From positions 67,363 to 131,362 of the forward strand of contig JACKER010000021.1 of assembly GCA_020632925.1 (NCBI GenBank): 64,000 nt of DNA, given 5' to 3'. The stretch's first letter is position 1. Every line of letters starts with the position of its first letter. The stretch comes from Alphaproteobacteria bacterium (GTDB lineage: Bacteria > Myxococcota_A > UBA796 > GCA-2862545). The notes under the pieces were generated by a model. That model saw only the letters and a program-made list of their open reading frames with translations. It ran no database searches and was not told the origin of the DNA. The translations under genes and the position numbers were made by a program. Below, in pieces: positions 1 through 8,750 of the stretch.

Positions 1-263
1 GTCTCGCAGCGCTCGAGCACCTCGGCCGCGGGGATCGCTTCGACGCGATCCTCTGCGACGTGGAGATGCCCACGATCGACGGCCGCGAGCTGGCCCGCCG
101 GATCGCCAGCGACCACCCCTCGCTCGCCCCCCGCATCGCCATGATCAGCGGGAGCGACGCCACCCTGAGCGCCGCGCTCGACGGAGACGGGCCTCGCCAC
201 GGCCTGACGAAGCCCTTCCGCGCCGACGCGCTACGCGAGCTGCTGGCCCGACTCCTCGAGTAG
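1..263 (+). CDS. Response-regulator receiver domain, C-terminal part (5' truncated by window)
   Basis: The start lies outside the window. In the frame that ends at the TAG at 261-263, about 86 residues form the second half of a REC domain. 'ILCDVEMPTIDG' carries the phospho-acceptor Asp (codon 57-59), 'MISGSD' has the conserved Ser/Thr switch position, and 'TKPF' has the conserved Lys followed by Pro. The protein ends directly after the domain, so REC is C-terminal. It is therefore either a stand-alone regulator or, as is frequent in myxobacteria, the tail of a hybrid histidine kinase; the window cannot tell which. It converges on the OmpA-family gene, with a long hairpin between them. Confidence 0.85.
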   Translation, partial: LAALEHLGRGDRFDAILCDVEMPTIDGRELARRIASDHPSLAPRIAMISGSDATLSAALDGDGPRHGLTKPFRADALRELLARLLE

Positions 264-342
264 GTCGTGGAGAGTGTGGGCGCAGCGGGCCGCCGGCCAC
301 CGCAGGAGACTGACTCTGCGGTGCGCCCACACTCTCCGCGAC
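264..342. terminator. Long inverted repeat between convergent genes, probable bidirectional terminator
   Basis: The arms at 264-284 and 322-342 are 21 bases each and complementary except for one position (core GAGAGTGTGGGCGC / GCGCCCACACTCTC). The 37-base loop holds a second small hairpin, CCGCAG/CTGCGG. It begins on the base after the receiver-domain stop and ends 4 bases before the OmpA-gene stop. No clear U-run follows on either strand, so termination is inferred from position and stem strength. Confidence 0.6.
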
Positions 343-346
343 GAAC

Positions 347-1966
347 TCACGGCTCCACCGGCTCCTCCACCCAACGGGCGATGGTCATGTCGACGCGCCG
401 GTTCTTCGCCCAGGCCTCCGCCGTCTGCGCGGGGTCCAGGGGACGGGTCTCGCCGAAGCCCTCGCTCTCGAGGCGCTCCGCCGCGATCCCGTGGTCGATC
501 AGCCACTGCCGCACGGAAGCGGCGCGGTCCTGCGAGAGCTTCAGGTTGTACGCCGCGTCGCCGCGGCTGTCCGTGTGGCCCTCGATGCGCAGCAGCTCGA
601 TCTCCGGGTAGTCGTGGAGCACCTGCGCCACCTGCCCGAGGAGGTCGTCCGACGCCGGCAGGATGCGGGCCGACGCCGTCTGGAAGAGCACGGACTCACG
701 CAGATCGATGCGCTCTCGGGTCACGACCACCTTGGCGTTGCTCGCGGGCTGCAGCACCAGGTCGATCTCTCCGCCGGGCTCGGCGATGGCGACCTCGAGG
801 GCGGCCGCCTCGTAGCCGGGGGCGCTCCCCTCCACCCGGTAGGTGCCGGGGATCAGCTCCACGCGCCGCTCACCCGCACCGACGCCGTCGATCCCCACGA
901 TCCGGGACCGTGCGGTGTCCAGGATGTTCCCGCCGGGATCGACGACCCGCAGCCGTACGGCCACCTCCGGCTCCGGACAGCCGTCGTCGTCGCGCACGCC
1001 GTCCAGGTCCTCGGGCTCGGTGGGACACGGATCGTCGGGATCCAGCCAACCGTCGCCATCGGTGTCCACCACCACCGGCTCGGGCGGGGGCGCCGGGACG
1101 ACGACGGGTACGGGCTCGGGCGCCGGCTCGGCCTGCGGGAGCGTCCAGCCCAGCCCCACGAGCAAGCGGAAGTCGGGCGATCCGACGCCGTGCGTCAGCC
1201 CGGTGCCCACACCGCCGCGCAGGCGCCAGTCGCCGAACGAGCGGTAGCCGGTCGCCAGCCACTCCCAGTCGGTCGCGCCGGACGCCGACAGGGGCGCGCT
1301 GTAGGGCAGGCTCAGGTTCGTCTCGAGCCCGGCCCCGGTCCGCTCGTCGAAGGCGTAGACGGCGCCGGCGCGTGCGAGGAACCCATCGTCGAGCACGATG
1401 TCCTCGAGCTCGTTGCGCGGTCCGCCGCGGGTCCCGAGGTTGGCGGCGAGCAGCACCGGGCCGGCGGCCCCGTCGACGGCGACGGACAGCTCGTACGCCC
1501 CCTCGCCCAGCGCCAGCGCGTTCGCCGCGGTGGAGGTCGGGATCCACAGTCGCCCACCCAGCGAGACGCCCACGGGGGAGCTGCCTCGGCGCAGCGCCAA
1601 CCGACCGTCGATCGCGAGATCACCGAGCGCGGGCGCGCGCTCCTCGATCCCCGCCTGGAAGACGTAGATCGGGACGACGAGCCCGAGCTGGGCCGGCCCG
1701 AAGCTCGCGGCGCCCATCAGGTCGGCCTGCAGCACGTCACTGACGAGCCGCGTCTCGGTCCCGTCCACGCCCTCGTAGACGAGCGGGTCGTTGGTGTAGT
1801 GGAACAGCGCGTCGGCGCGGAAGTTCGGGTCGGACGTCGCACCGACCTCGTCCACCCACAACAGGTGGGAACCGGTGACCGTCGGGCGGAAGGTCTGAGC
1901 GGACAGATCGGGGCTGGCGGCGTCCGTGAAGGTCTGGGCGCTGGCCGAGGCGAAGACGAACCACAT
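347..1966 (-). CDS. OmpA-family outer-membrane protein with thrombospondin type-3 linker
   Basis: 539 aa. A short hydrophobic leader ends near 'ASASAQ'. Residues about 20-275 are rich in alternating polar/apolar strands and look like a beta-barrel. A Pro/Val-rich linker follows, then a calcium-type repeat 'DTDGDGWLDPDDPCP' (about 300), a small regulatory beta domain ('PGTYRVEGSAPGYE') and a C-terminal OmpA domain (about 410-535). That domain holds 'EGHTDSRGDAAYNLKLSQ' followed by 'DRAASVRQWL', the Asp and Arg that bind diaminopimelate of peptidoglycan. It should tether outer membrane to cell wall. Its ATG shares one base with the stop of the upstream thrombospondin-repeat gene (TGATG), so the two are probably translationally coupled. 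Confidence 0.9.
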   Translation of the reverse strand: MWFVFASASAQTFTDAASPDLSAQTFRPTVTGSHLLWVDEVGATSDPNFRADALFHYTNDPLVYEGVDGTETRLVSDVLQADLMGAASFGPAQLGLVVPIYVFQAGIEERAPALGDLAIDGRLALRRGSSPVGVSLGGRLWIPTSTAANALALGEGAYELSVAVDGAAGPVLLAANLGTRGGPRNELEDIVLDDGFLARAGAVYAFDERTGAGLETNLSLPYSAPLSASGATDWEWLATGYRSFGDWRLRGGVGTGLTHGVGSPDFRLLVGLGWTLPQAEPAPEPVPVVVPAPPPEPVVVDTDGDGWLDPDDPCPTEPEDLDGVRDDDGCPEPEVAVRLRVVDPGGNILDTARSRIVGIDGVGAGERRVELIPGTYRVEGSAPGYEAAALEVAIAEPGGEIDLVLQPASNAKVVVTRERIDLRESVLFQTASARILPASDDLLGQVAQVLHDYPEIELLRIEGHTDSRGDAAYNLKLSQDRAASVRQWLIDHGIAAERLESEGFGETRPLDPAQTAEAWAKNRRVDMTIARWVEEPVEP

Positions 1967-4203
1967 CAGGAGCTCCGGCGCCGGCGGAGGCCGAGCGCGA
2001 TCAGGAGGAGGGAGAGCGGACCGGCGGCCGTGCCCGCGCCGCCGACATCGCAGCCGCCGCGGTAGAAGCCGCCCTGTGGGGGCTCGAGGGGATCGAGGTA
2101 CTCGGGGAGCCCGTCACCGTCCTCGTCGTCGACGCCGTCCTCGCCGTCGGGGATCCCATCCCCGTCCGCGTCGGGATCCTGCCAGTTGGGGAGGCCGTCC
2201 CCGTCCACGTCCGTCCCGTACTCGGCGGCGTCGTCGCGCTCGATGCTCGTGGGGATGCCGTCGTCGTCGTCGTCCGCCTCGAGGTGGTCGTCCACCCCGT
2301 CGCCGTCACTGTCCGCGCCCGACTCCGTCACCGTGGGGAAGCCGTCACCGTCGTCGTCGTCGTCGAGGTAGTCGGGGAGCCCGTCACCGTCGGTGTCGCC
2401 GGTGCCCTCGGCGCCGTCCTGCCAGCCGTCGTCGTCGCTGTCCGGATCGAGGTGGTCGTCCACCCCGTCGCCGTCACTGTCCGCGGTGCCCTCGATCAGC
2501 GTCGGCAGGCCGTCACCGTCGTCGTCCGGGTCCACCGCGTCGACCAGACCGTCGCCGTCGTGGTCGTCGAGCCCCTCGGTGGCGTCCGACAGCCCGTCAC
2601 CGTCGCTGTCGAGGTCCAGGTGGTCCGGGATGCCGTCGCCGTCGTGGTCCGCCGTGCCTTCGACGCGCGTGGGGAGCCCGTCACCGTCGTCGTCCGGGTC
2701 GTTCCAGTCGGGGCGACCGTCGCCGTCGCTGTCCCGCTCCACGCCGGCGTCCGTCTCGTCTCCGTCCAGGATCCCATCCCCATCGACGTCCTCGTCGAGT
2801 GGATCGGAGCCCAGCTCGATCTCCTGCCGATCGTCGAGCCCGTCGCCGTCGGTGTCGGCCAGCGTCGGGTCCGTGCCCGTCACGCAGGTCTCCTCCGCGT
2901 CGGACAGCCCCTCCCCGTCGGTGTCGACGAGCGCGTCCGGGAGCTCGATCGTGAAGGTGGCGGAGGCGTCGTCGATCGCCGTCCACGTGTCCAGCAGCGC
3001 GTCGTTCCCCTTCGAGAACGGCGAGAACGCGCCCCAGGCCCGCGCGTCCACGTTCGGGTCCGCGGGAGTGAGGTAGGGTCCGCTCTGCAGATCCGCACGC
3101 TCGAGGCCGATCTGGCCGTCGGGCATCGTCACCGCCGCGGACTGCACCAGTCGGTCGTCCCAGGACATCGTCAGCGGTCGCCGCGCCCGCTCGGGACCGA
3201 CGAGCACGTCCGTCACCTCGTACATCCGCAGGCCCGGGAACGCGGTCTCGATGTCGTTCGCGACGAAGTGGAACTCGCCCACGGCCACGCTCAGCTCGCA
3301 GTCCCAGGTCCCAGCGGGGACGATGTGGCCGTCGGCGTCGCGACCGTCCCAGATCAGCGTGTTGCTCCCGGCCACCGCGGGCTCGACCAGCTCGAGGACA
3401 CCGTTCGGACCGAGGTCGCAGGTCAGCCGCGCGGTGCCGGTGGTGGCGCTGTCGAAGGTGATGGTGACGGCGGCCTCGCCCGAGGTCACCGCCCCGCACA
3501 CGTCGGTGGTCACGGCGTCGACCGAGACCGCGGGCGTCAGGCTCGTGTACGTCGAGATCTCGGGCGGGCGCAGGTAGATCGGGTGCTCGGCGAGCGCGAC
3601 CGCCTCGTGGCCCTGCGCGTCGGTGGCACCGATCGGACAGGATCGGCCGGCGAAGTTGCGGATGCCCGAAGCGTTCGCCTTCACGAAGAAGATGCGCCCG
3701 GCCAGGCCCTCGACCTTCATCTCCACCACCGACGTCGCCGAGGCCGCACCGCCGTCGACCAGGGCGTAGAAGCTCCCGTCCAACCCGCTCGCAGCGCTGA
3801 AGTCGGGCGCCGCGAGCTCCCATGACCGGGTCCACAGACGTCCCTCCGCCGCGCCGAGCACCGTCAGGTCCCAGTCCTCGATCCGGTCGAGGACGCCGTC
3901 GCCGTCCAGATCGACCGACTGCAGCACGATCTCGTGGGCGCCGACCGGCAACGGATCGGACAGCGTCCCGCTCGCCACGACGCCGAGCGAGTTGCCCGCA
4001 GCGTCCAAGACCTCCACGGCGATGTCCGTGGACAGGCCCGACGGCGTCCAGCTCCGTCCCTGCCAGCGAAAGCGCTCGCCCGGCGCGAGGATGTCGACGT
4101 GCAGCTCCGTGTCGCCTTGCAGGCGCTGGGTGGGTCCCAGGTCCACGGTCCCTTCCGCCAGGGCGGGTGGGAGCAGGGCGAGGAACAGCGAGGGGAGGGT
4201 CAT
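1966..4203 (-). CDS. Secreted thrombospondin type-3 repeat protein with MYXO-CTERM-like tail
   Basis: 745 aa from the ATG at 4203, preceded by GGAG at 9 nt; the frame extends 18 codons further up without a ribosome site. 'MTLPSLFLALLPPALAEG' is a signal peptide. The first about 430 residues are beta-rich and include a FlgD-like stretch ('NTLIWDGRDADGHIVPAGTW'). From 'DTDGEGLSDAEE' onward there are about 15 calcium-binding DxDGDGxxD repeats. The C-terminus has a Gly-Cys patch ('YRGGCDVGG'), a hydrophobic helix and an Arg cluster ('LGLRRRR'), the three-part layout of MYXO-CTERM sorting signals, here with a single Cys. It heads a two-gene operon with the OmpA-family protein and probably decorates the surface. 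Confidence 0.85.
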   Translation of the reverse strand: MTLPSLFLALLPPALAEGTVDLGPTQRLQGDTELHVDILAPGERFRWQGRSWTPSGLSTDIAVEVLDAAGNSLGVVASGTLSDPLPVGAHEIVLQSVDLDGDGVLDRIEDWDLTVLGAAEGRLWTRSWELAAPDFSAASGLDGSFYALVDGGAASATSVVEMKVEGLAGRIFFVKANASGIRNFAGRSCPIGATDAQGHEAVALAEHPIYLRPPEISTYTSLTPAVSVDAVTTDVCGAVTSGEAAVTITFDSATTGTARLTCDLGPNGVLELVEPAVAGSNTLIWDGRDADGHIVPAGTWDCELSVAVGEFHFVANDIETAFPGLRMYEVTDVLVGPERARRPLTMSWDDRLVQSAAVTMPDGQIGLERADLQSGPYLTPADPNVDARAWGAFSPFSKGNDALLDTWTAIDDASATFTIELPDALVDTDGEGLSDAEETCVTGTDPTLADTDGDGLDDRQEIELGSDPLDEDVDGDGILDGDETDAGVERDSDGDGRPDWNDPDDDGDGLPTRVEGTADHDGDGIPDHLDLDSDGDGLSDATEGLDDHDGDGLVDAVDPDDDGDGLPTLIEGTADSDGDGVDDHLDPDSDDDGWQDGAEGTGDTDGDGLPDYLDDDDDGDGFPTVTESGADSDGDGVDDHLEADDDDDGIPTSIERDDAAEYGTDVDGDGLPNWQDPDADGDGIPDGEDGVDDEDGDGLPEYLDPLEPPQGGFYRGGCDVGGAGTAAGPLSLLLIALGLRRRRSS

Positions 4204-4222
4204 GGGCGTCTCCAGTGCCGGG

Positions 4223-4228
4223 ACCCTA
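4223..4228 (-). promoter_or_regulatory. -10-like TAGGGT for the thrombospondin/OmpA operon
   Basis: On the minus strand TAGGGT lies 19 nt before the ATG at 4203, with the GGAG ribosome site in between. It fits the TAnnnT pattern seen before many genes here. No convincing -35 was found. Confidence 0.4.
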
Positions 4229-4351
4229 GCCAGGCACCGTCGCGGATCCGCTGTCACGGCCCTGTCGCATCGAATTCGTCAGGCGTTCGACAGTGGGGAG
4301 TGCTCCTCGAGGTGCGAGGCTGGCGCAGCCCTCGGGGGCGGGAGGTGGACG

Positions 4352-5053
4352 ATGGATCTCGTGCGAAAGCTTGCGGCTGAGGCGATGGGGACGTTCTGGC
4401 TGGTGGCCGGCGGGTGTGGGAGCGCGCTGCTCGCGGCAGGGGTCCCCGACGTGGGGATCGGCTGGCTGGGGGTGTCCGCGGCCTTCGGGCTGACGGTGCT
4501 CACGATGGCGTACGCGGTCGGCCACGTGTCGGGCTGCCACCTGAACCCCGCGGTGAGCGTGGGCCTGGTGGCGGCGGGGCGGATGCCGCCGAAGGACCTG
4601 TTCCCCTACGTCGTCGCGCAGCTGGTCGGCGGCGCGCTCGCGGCGGGCGTGCTGTACACGATCGCGTCCGGCGCGCCGGGCTTCGCGGCCGGTGGCTTCG
4701 CGGCCAACGGCTTCGGGGACCACTCGCCCGGCCACTACTCGCTGGTGGCGGGCTTCGTCGCCGAGGCCGTGCTCACCGGGATGTTCCTGATGGTCATCCT
4801 CGGCTCCACGCACCGCCGCGCGCCCGCGGGCATGGCGCCCGTCGCCATCGGCCTGTGCCTCACGCTCATCCACCTGATCTCGATCCCGGTCACCAACACG
4901 TCGGTGAACCCGGCCCGGTCGACGGCGATGGCGCTGTTCGCCGAGCCCTGGGCGCTGCAGCAGCTGTGGCTGTTCTGGCTCGCCCCCGTCCTCGGCGCCG
5001 CGATCGCGGGCGTGGCGCACCGGGTCCTGTTCGAGGACCTCGGCGACGCCTGA
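4352..5053 (+). CDS. aqpZ: Aquaporin Z, water channel
   Basis: 233 aa, close to the 231 aa of E. coli AqpZ. The start is fixed by GGAGG at 4341-4345. Six hydrophobic helices alternate with two half-helices carrying NPA motifs: 'HLNPAVSVG' (NPA 65-67) and 'SVNPARST' (NPA 186-188). The selectivity-filter residues fall at E. coli-like positions: H174, T183, R189 and an N-terminal Phe (F45). This His/Arg filter is typical of water-selective channels, not glycerol facilitators. It acts in the inner membrane, giving fast osmotic water exchange. It stands alone, divergent from the thrombospondin/OmpA operon and ending three bases from the convergent VWA gene. Confidence 0.96.
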   Translation: MDLVRKLAAEAMGTFWLVAGGCGSALLAAGVPDVGIGWLGVSAAFGLTVLTMAYAVGHVSGCHLNPAVSVGLVAAGRMPPKDLFPYVVAQLVGGALAAGVLYTIASGAPGFAAGGFAANGFGDHSPGHYSLVAGFVAEAVLTGMFLMVILGSTHRRAPAGMAPVAIGLCLTLIHLISIPVTNTSVNPARSTAMALFAEPWALQQLWLFWLAPVLGAAIAGVAHRVLFEDLGDA

Positions 5054-5056
5054 CGA

Positions 5057-7147
5057 TCAGGAGCAGTGCACCCGGCCACCGCGGATGACGCAGCGAAGGT
5101 CGCCGCCGGTGACCGGCACCTCGACCTCGGCGCGCATGTCCACGGTGCCCGACAGGGTGAGCTCGCAGACGCCGCCCGCGGGCGCCGTGAACATCGCGAT
5201 CACGTCGCTGCCCGAGAGGGCCTCGGTGCTCCGCGAGCCACCGCAGTCGAGCGCGACCGTCGAGATCGGGATGTCGGAGTCCACCTTCACCTTGAAGGGC
5301 ACGCCGTTGTCCGTCACGACGCTCGGCAGCTCGAAGGCGCCGCACCGCTGGCGGACCAGGCCGTTGACGAAGCCGATCTCCGCGTCGTCCGAGAGCGCGG
5401 AGGCGCGACGGGCGTAGGTGCGGAGCGGGTCGCCGCACGGATCGGCGCCCATCGCGTCGGCGGTGAGCAGGTCGGTCCACGCCATCAGCGCCATGCCCTT
5501 GCGCGCGTTGTGCTGGTCGGCCTTGAGCATCTTGCCCACGGTGGTCCGGAAGGTCCGCGTCTCGGGCTCGCCGGTCCGCGCGTCGCGGTACTCGACCACC
5601 ATCTCGACCGGGTCGTTCGGGGCCACGCGGCCGTCACGGATCCGCAGGTCCTGCAGGAAGAGCTGCGAGGTCCCGGCGTAGTAGTTGATGGGCTGCACGT
5701 CCTCCTTGTTGGTGGACGCCTCCTCGCCATAGAAGCGCTCCATCGCGAGCGAGTCCGGCAGCTCGAGCCGGAACCGCACGTCGTGCGCGATCGTCTGCGT
5801 CAGGCTCGCGAAGCCGTTGGGGCCGAACAGCCGGTCGACGACGGCCTCGCTCCCGAGGAACACGTAGGCGCCCTTGCCCTTCTCCGTGAGCCGGTCGAGC
5901 ACCTCGTCGTTGAACTCGGACCCCACGCCAACGCCGGTCAGGCGGATGCCGTCCGTCTCGAACGCCTTGCCGATCTCGCTGACGGTGTTCGGGTTCACGT
6001 CGCCCGTGTTCATCATCGCGTCGGTCATGATCATCATCCGACGGTTGCGGCCGCGCGTGTCGGCATGCGCCTTGGCCACGCGGTACGCCTCGCGCAGCCC
6101 GAGGTCCACGTCGGTCGCGCCCTCGGGACGCATCTGGTCGATCGTCTTCTGCAGGAGCGCCGGGTCGTCGCGGCCGACCACGAAGTTCTCGAGCGGCACG
6201 CAGGTGCGGTCGTCGAACAGGACGAGGTCCACGCGGTCGCCCGTCTCGAGCTGGTCCGCCATGAGGTGCAGGCTGCGCTGGGTGTAGTCCATGCGGCCCT
6301 CGCCCTCCATCGAGCAGGATCGGTCGACGAGGACGGTGAGATCGAGCGCCTGGCGCTGCGGCGTCGCGCCCTTCACCGCGAGCGCGAGCGTGAGCTGATC
6401 GCCGTCCTGCGTCGCCGACGCGAGCACGTCGAACGTCTGGTCGGCGTCCGGCGTGACCGTGTCGAAGCTGAAGTAGTTGAGCAGCTCGTGCGGGCGGATC
6501 TCGCGCAGGGTGTACCCGACGCCGTGCTTGATCGCGTACAGCAGGCGCTGGGCCGACGCGAGGCTCATGGAGTCGTCGTTCGACAGCCAGACGGTGCCGC
6601 CCCAGTCGAGCACCGGGCCGGCCGGGCGCTTCTCCTCGTCGGTGTCCCGGCGCCGATCCATCGTCGCGATCTCCGTCGGCTCCTCGGGCACCGCCATCGG
6701 CTCCGCCAGCGCGATCTCCCCGGCGTCGGCGGCGAGCTCCTTCTTGGCCTTGGCCGGCTTGGAGGCCTGGGCCGTGGTGGCGTCGTCCGCCATGCCGCCG
6801 AAGTCACCGTCGATCGGCTTGTCCCGCCCGAACTGGATCACCGGGCTCTCCTCCTCGACCTCGAGGCTGATCGCGACGGGGGGCGGCGGCGGGGCGGACT
6901 GCGGGGTCGCGGTCGCCGGCGCGGACTTGCGGCCCCCACGGCCCATGGACGCGCCCGCGCCACCGGTCGGGGACGGGGACGGGGCGGGCGCCCGGTTCGC
7001 CATCTTCTCCTCGGCGGCGTGCCCGAAGCACTCGGGGCGGTACACCACCTGACCCGACGGCATCGTCGGCGAGGCGGGCGCCTCCGAGGGACCCATCGCG
7101 CTGGCGGCGGGGAGGAGCGCGAGCAGGGCGAGCATCGAGCGGCGCAT
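5057..7147 (-). CDS. Secreted von Willebrand factor A protein (YfbK-like: vWF_A N-region, VWA, DUF3520-type C-region)
   Basis: 696 aa with signal peptide 'MRRSMLALLALLPAASA' and GGAGGTCTCC before the ATG. A Pro/Ala-rich low-complexity segment (about 30-180) leads into 'SLASAQRLLYAIKHGVGY' and 'IRPHELLNYFSFDT', the conserved N-region of this family. The VWA domain has a complete MIDAS: 'VDRSCSM' (DxSxS), Thr in 'GATDVDLGL' and Asp in 'IMTDAMMN'. The C-terminal third matches the usual extension and ends in a Cys-bearing beta domain ('GGDLRCVIRGGRVHCS'). It is probably periplasmic or surface-exposed and metal-dependent in ligand binding; the ligand is unknown. A close paralogue of the same layout lies at 35128-37377. 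Confidence 0.85.
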   Translation of the reverse strand: MRRSMLALLALLPAASAMGPSEAPASPTMPSGQVVYRPECFGHAAEEKMANRAPAPSPSPTGGAGASMGRGGRKSAPATATPQSAPPPPPVAISLEVEEESPVIQFGRDKPIDGDFGGMADDATTAQASKPAKAKKELAADAGEIALAEPMAVPEEPTEIATMDRRRDTDEEKRPAGPVLDWGGTVWLSNDDSMSLASAQRLLYAIKHGVGYTLREIRPHELLNYFSFDTVTPDADQTFDVLASATQDGDQLTLALAVKGATPQRQALDLTVLVDRSCSMEGEGRMDYTQRSLHLMADQLETGDRVDLVLFDDRTCVPLENFVVGRDDPALLQKTIDQMRPEGATDVDLGLREAYRVAKAHADTRGRNRRMMIMTDAMMNTGDVNPNTVSEIGKAFETDGIRLTGVGVGSEFNDEVLDRLTEKGKGAYVFLGSEAVVDRLFGPNGFASLTQTIAHDVRFRLELPDSLAMERFYGEEASTNKEDVQPINYYAGTSQLFLQDLRIRDGRVAPNDPVEMVVEYRDARTGEPETRTFRTTVGKMLKADQHNARKGMALMAWTDLLTADAMGADPCGDPLRTYARRASALSDDAEIGFVNGLVRQRCGAFELPSVVTDNGVPFKVKVDSDIPISTVALDCGGSRSTEALSGSDVIAMFTAPAGGVCELTLSGTVDMRAEVEVPVTGGDLRCVIRGGRVHCS

Positions 7148-7244
7148 CGGAGACCTCCTGGCGGGCGGTGACCCGCGGACACCGGACCAACGGCATGGTG
7201 TCGGGGGTCTTACACCCGATCGCGACGGATGCCGTCCCGGAGGC

Positions 7245-7250
7245 TACAAT
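7245..7250 (+). promoter_or_regulatory. -10-like TACAAT for the HYDIN/PKD lipoprotein pair
   Basis: TACAAT ends 18 nt before the ATG at 7269, with GCGGAG as a possible ribosome site between. It resembles the bacterial -10 consensus in 5 of 6 positions. Confidence 0.45.
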
Positions 7251-7268
7251 GCGCGCGGAGACGCAGTC

Positions 7269-8750
7269 ATGAGGCCGATCCACGCGATCCTGCCAGCGAT
7301 CGTCGGCGCCCTGGTGGGTTGCCGCAGCGAGACCGACATCGTCTCCTTCGTGCCGGTGATCGCCGTCCAGCCCGCCGCGCTCGACTACGGCGAGGTCGTG
7401 TCCGGCGACGCCACGCCCTCGCTGGACGTGCTGGTCGCGAACCTCGGGCGCGCCGATCTGATCGCGGATCTCACGCTCGAGGGAGAGGACGCCGCCGCGT
7501 TCTCGGTGCCCGAGGAGGCGCTCCACCTCGAGCTGCCCCCGGACGGCTCGGTGGTGATCCCCGTGACGTTCGCGCCGACCGACCTGCGGCCGTACGCGGG
7601 GGTGCTCGCGGTCACGAACAACGACGTGAAGCAGGCGGTCGTGCCCGTCCCCCTGTCCGGCATCGGCCGCGTGCCCTACGCCCCCGACATCGCGATCGAG
7701 CCGACCGACACCCTGGACCTCGGGACCGTCGCCGTCGGCGAGGACGAGACGGGCTTCTTCCAGGTCCGAAACCTCGGTGACGCCGATCTCGTGCTCGGCA
7801 CGATCACCCAGTCGGGCGCGGGCGCCTTCCACCTCGACCAGGACTACTCGGGTGTCGTGATCGCGCCGGGCCAGGCGCGCCCCGTGGTCCTGACGTACAC
7901 CCCCTTCCAGGCGGGCGGGGACTCGGGCGCGGTGCACATCCCGTCCAACGACCCCGACGAGCCGCTGGTCGACGTGACGCTGCTGGCCAACGGCGGAGGC
8001 ACCTTCGCGTACCCCGAGGCGGTGATCGACTGCCCGGGCCAGGTCGATCTCGCGGGCCCGATCGACGTCCCGCTCGACGGCAGCGCGAGCACCGACCCGG
8101 GTGGTCAGGCGCTGACCTGGGACTGGAGCATCGCGCGCCGGCCGTCGGCGGCGGACCAGGCCGCGACCCCCGATCCCACGGACACCCCCGCCACCACGGT
8201 CCGCCTGGACGCTGCGGGGACCTGGGAGGTACAGCTCGTGGTCACCAACGAGGACGGTGTGCCCAGCGTGCCGACCAAGTGCGTGATCGACGCGGTGCCG
8301 CTGGACGACCTGCACGTCGAGCTGTCGTGGGGCGGCCCGACCTCGGATCTCGACCTGCACCTCGCCGACGGGACGTCGGGCCTGTTCGAGGTCCCGGGCG
8401 ACACCTCGTTCTGCAACCCGAACCCCGACTGGGGGACGGCGGGGCAGAGCGCCGACGATCCGCGGCTGGACCTGGACGACGACGAGGGCTTCGGCCCCGA
8501 GAACATCAACGTCCCCGCGCCGGCGAAGGGGGCGTACGCCGTGCGCGTCCACCTGTTCGACGACGTGGACGACGGCGCGGTGACCGCCCGGGTCACCGTC
8601 TTCACCTACGGAACGGCCGTGTGGTCGGGGAGCCAGGTGATGCGCAGGAACGAGGTCTGGGAGGTGGGTCAGGTGAACTGGCCCGACGGGACGTTCGGCG
8701 TGGGCTCCGAGCCCCTGTGGAACGCCGGGGGGACCCGCTCGTGCGAGTGA
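7269..8750 (+). CDS. Lipoprotein with two HYDIN/ASH-type (choice-of-anchor D) domains and a PKD domain
   Basis: 493 aa. 'MRPIHAILPAIVGALVGC' is a lipoprotein signal with lipobox LVGC (C18). Two tandem Ig-like modules of the ASH/HYDIN type follow. Each begins with a strand such as 'LDYGEVVSGDATPSLDVLV' or 'LDLGTVAVGEDETGFFQVRN' and includes the 'LGDADL' turn. A PKD-like domain comes next ('VPLDGSASTDPGGQALTWDW'), then a C-terminal module with 'DLHVELSWGGPTSDLDLHL' and conserved Cys/Asn positions. It is probably an outer-membrane-anchored adhesin or scaffold. It is the first of a tandem pair: the next gene has the same domain order and overlaps it by ten bases. Confidence 0.8.
   Translation: MRPIHAILPAIVGALVGCRSETDIVSFVPVIAVQPAALDYGEVVSGDATPSLDVLVANLGRADLIADLTLEGEDAAAFSVPEEALHLELPPDGSVVIPVTFAPTDLRPYAGVLAVTNNDVKQAVVPVPLSGIGRVPYAPDIAIEPTDTLDLGTVAVGEDETGFFQVRNLGDADLVLGTITQSGAGAFHLDQDYSGVVIAPGQARPVVLTYTPFQAGGDSGAVHIPSNDPDEPLVDVTLLANGGGTFAYPEAVIDCPGQVDLAGPIDVPLDGSASTDPGGQALTWDWSIARRPSAADQAATPDPTDTPATTVRLDAAGTWEVQLVVTNEDGVPSVPTKCVIDAVPLDDLHVELSWGGPTSDLDLHLADGTSGLFEVPGDTSFCNPNPDWGTAGQSADDPRLDLDDDEGFGPENINVPAPAKGAYAVRVHLFDDVDDGAVTARVTVFTYGTAVWSGSQVMRRNEVWEVGQVNWPDGTFGVGSEPLWNAGGTRSCE

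Noticed and set aside
2040..2960. Regular short repeats in DNA (CCGTCGCCGTC type), first glance like a CRISPR or satellite array
   Set aside because: They are in-frame codons of thrombospondin type-3 loops (DxDGDGxxD) with varying units; there are no constant repeats with unique spacers.
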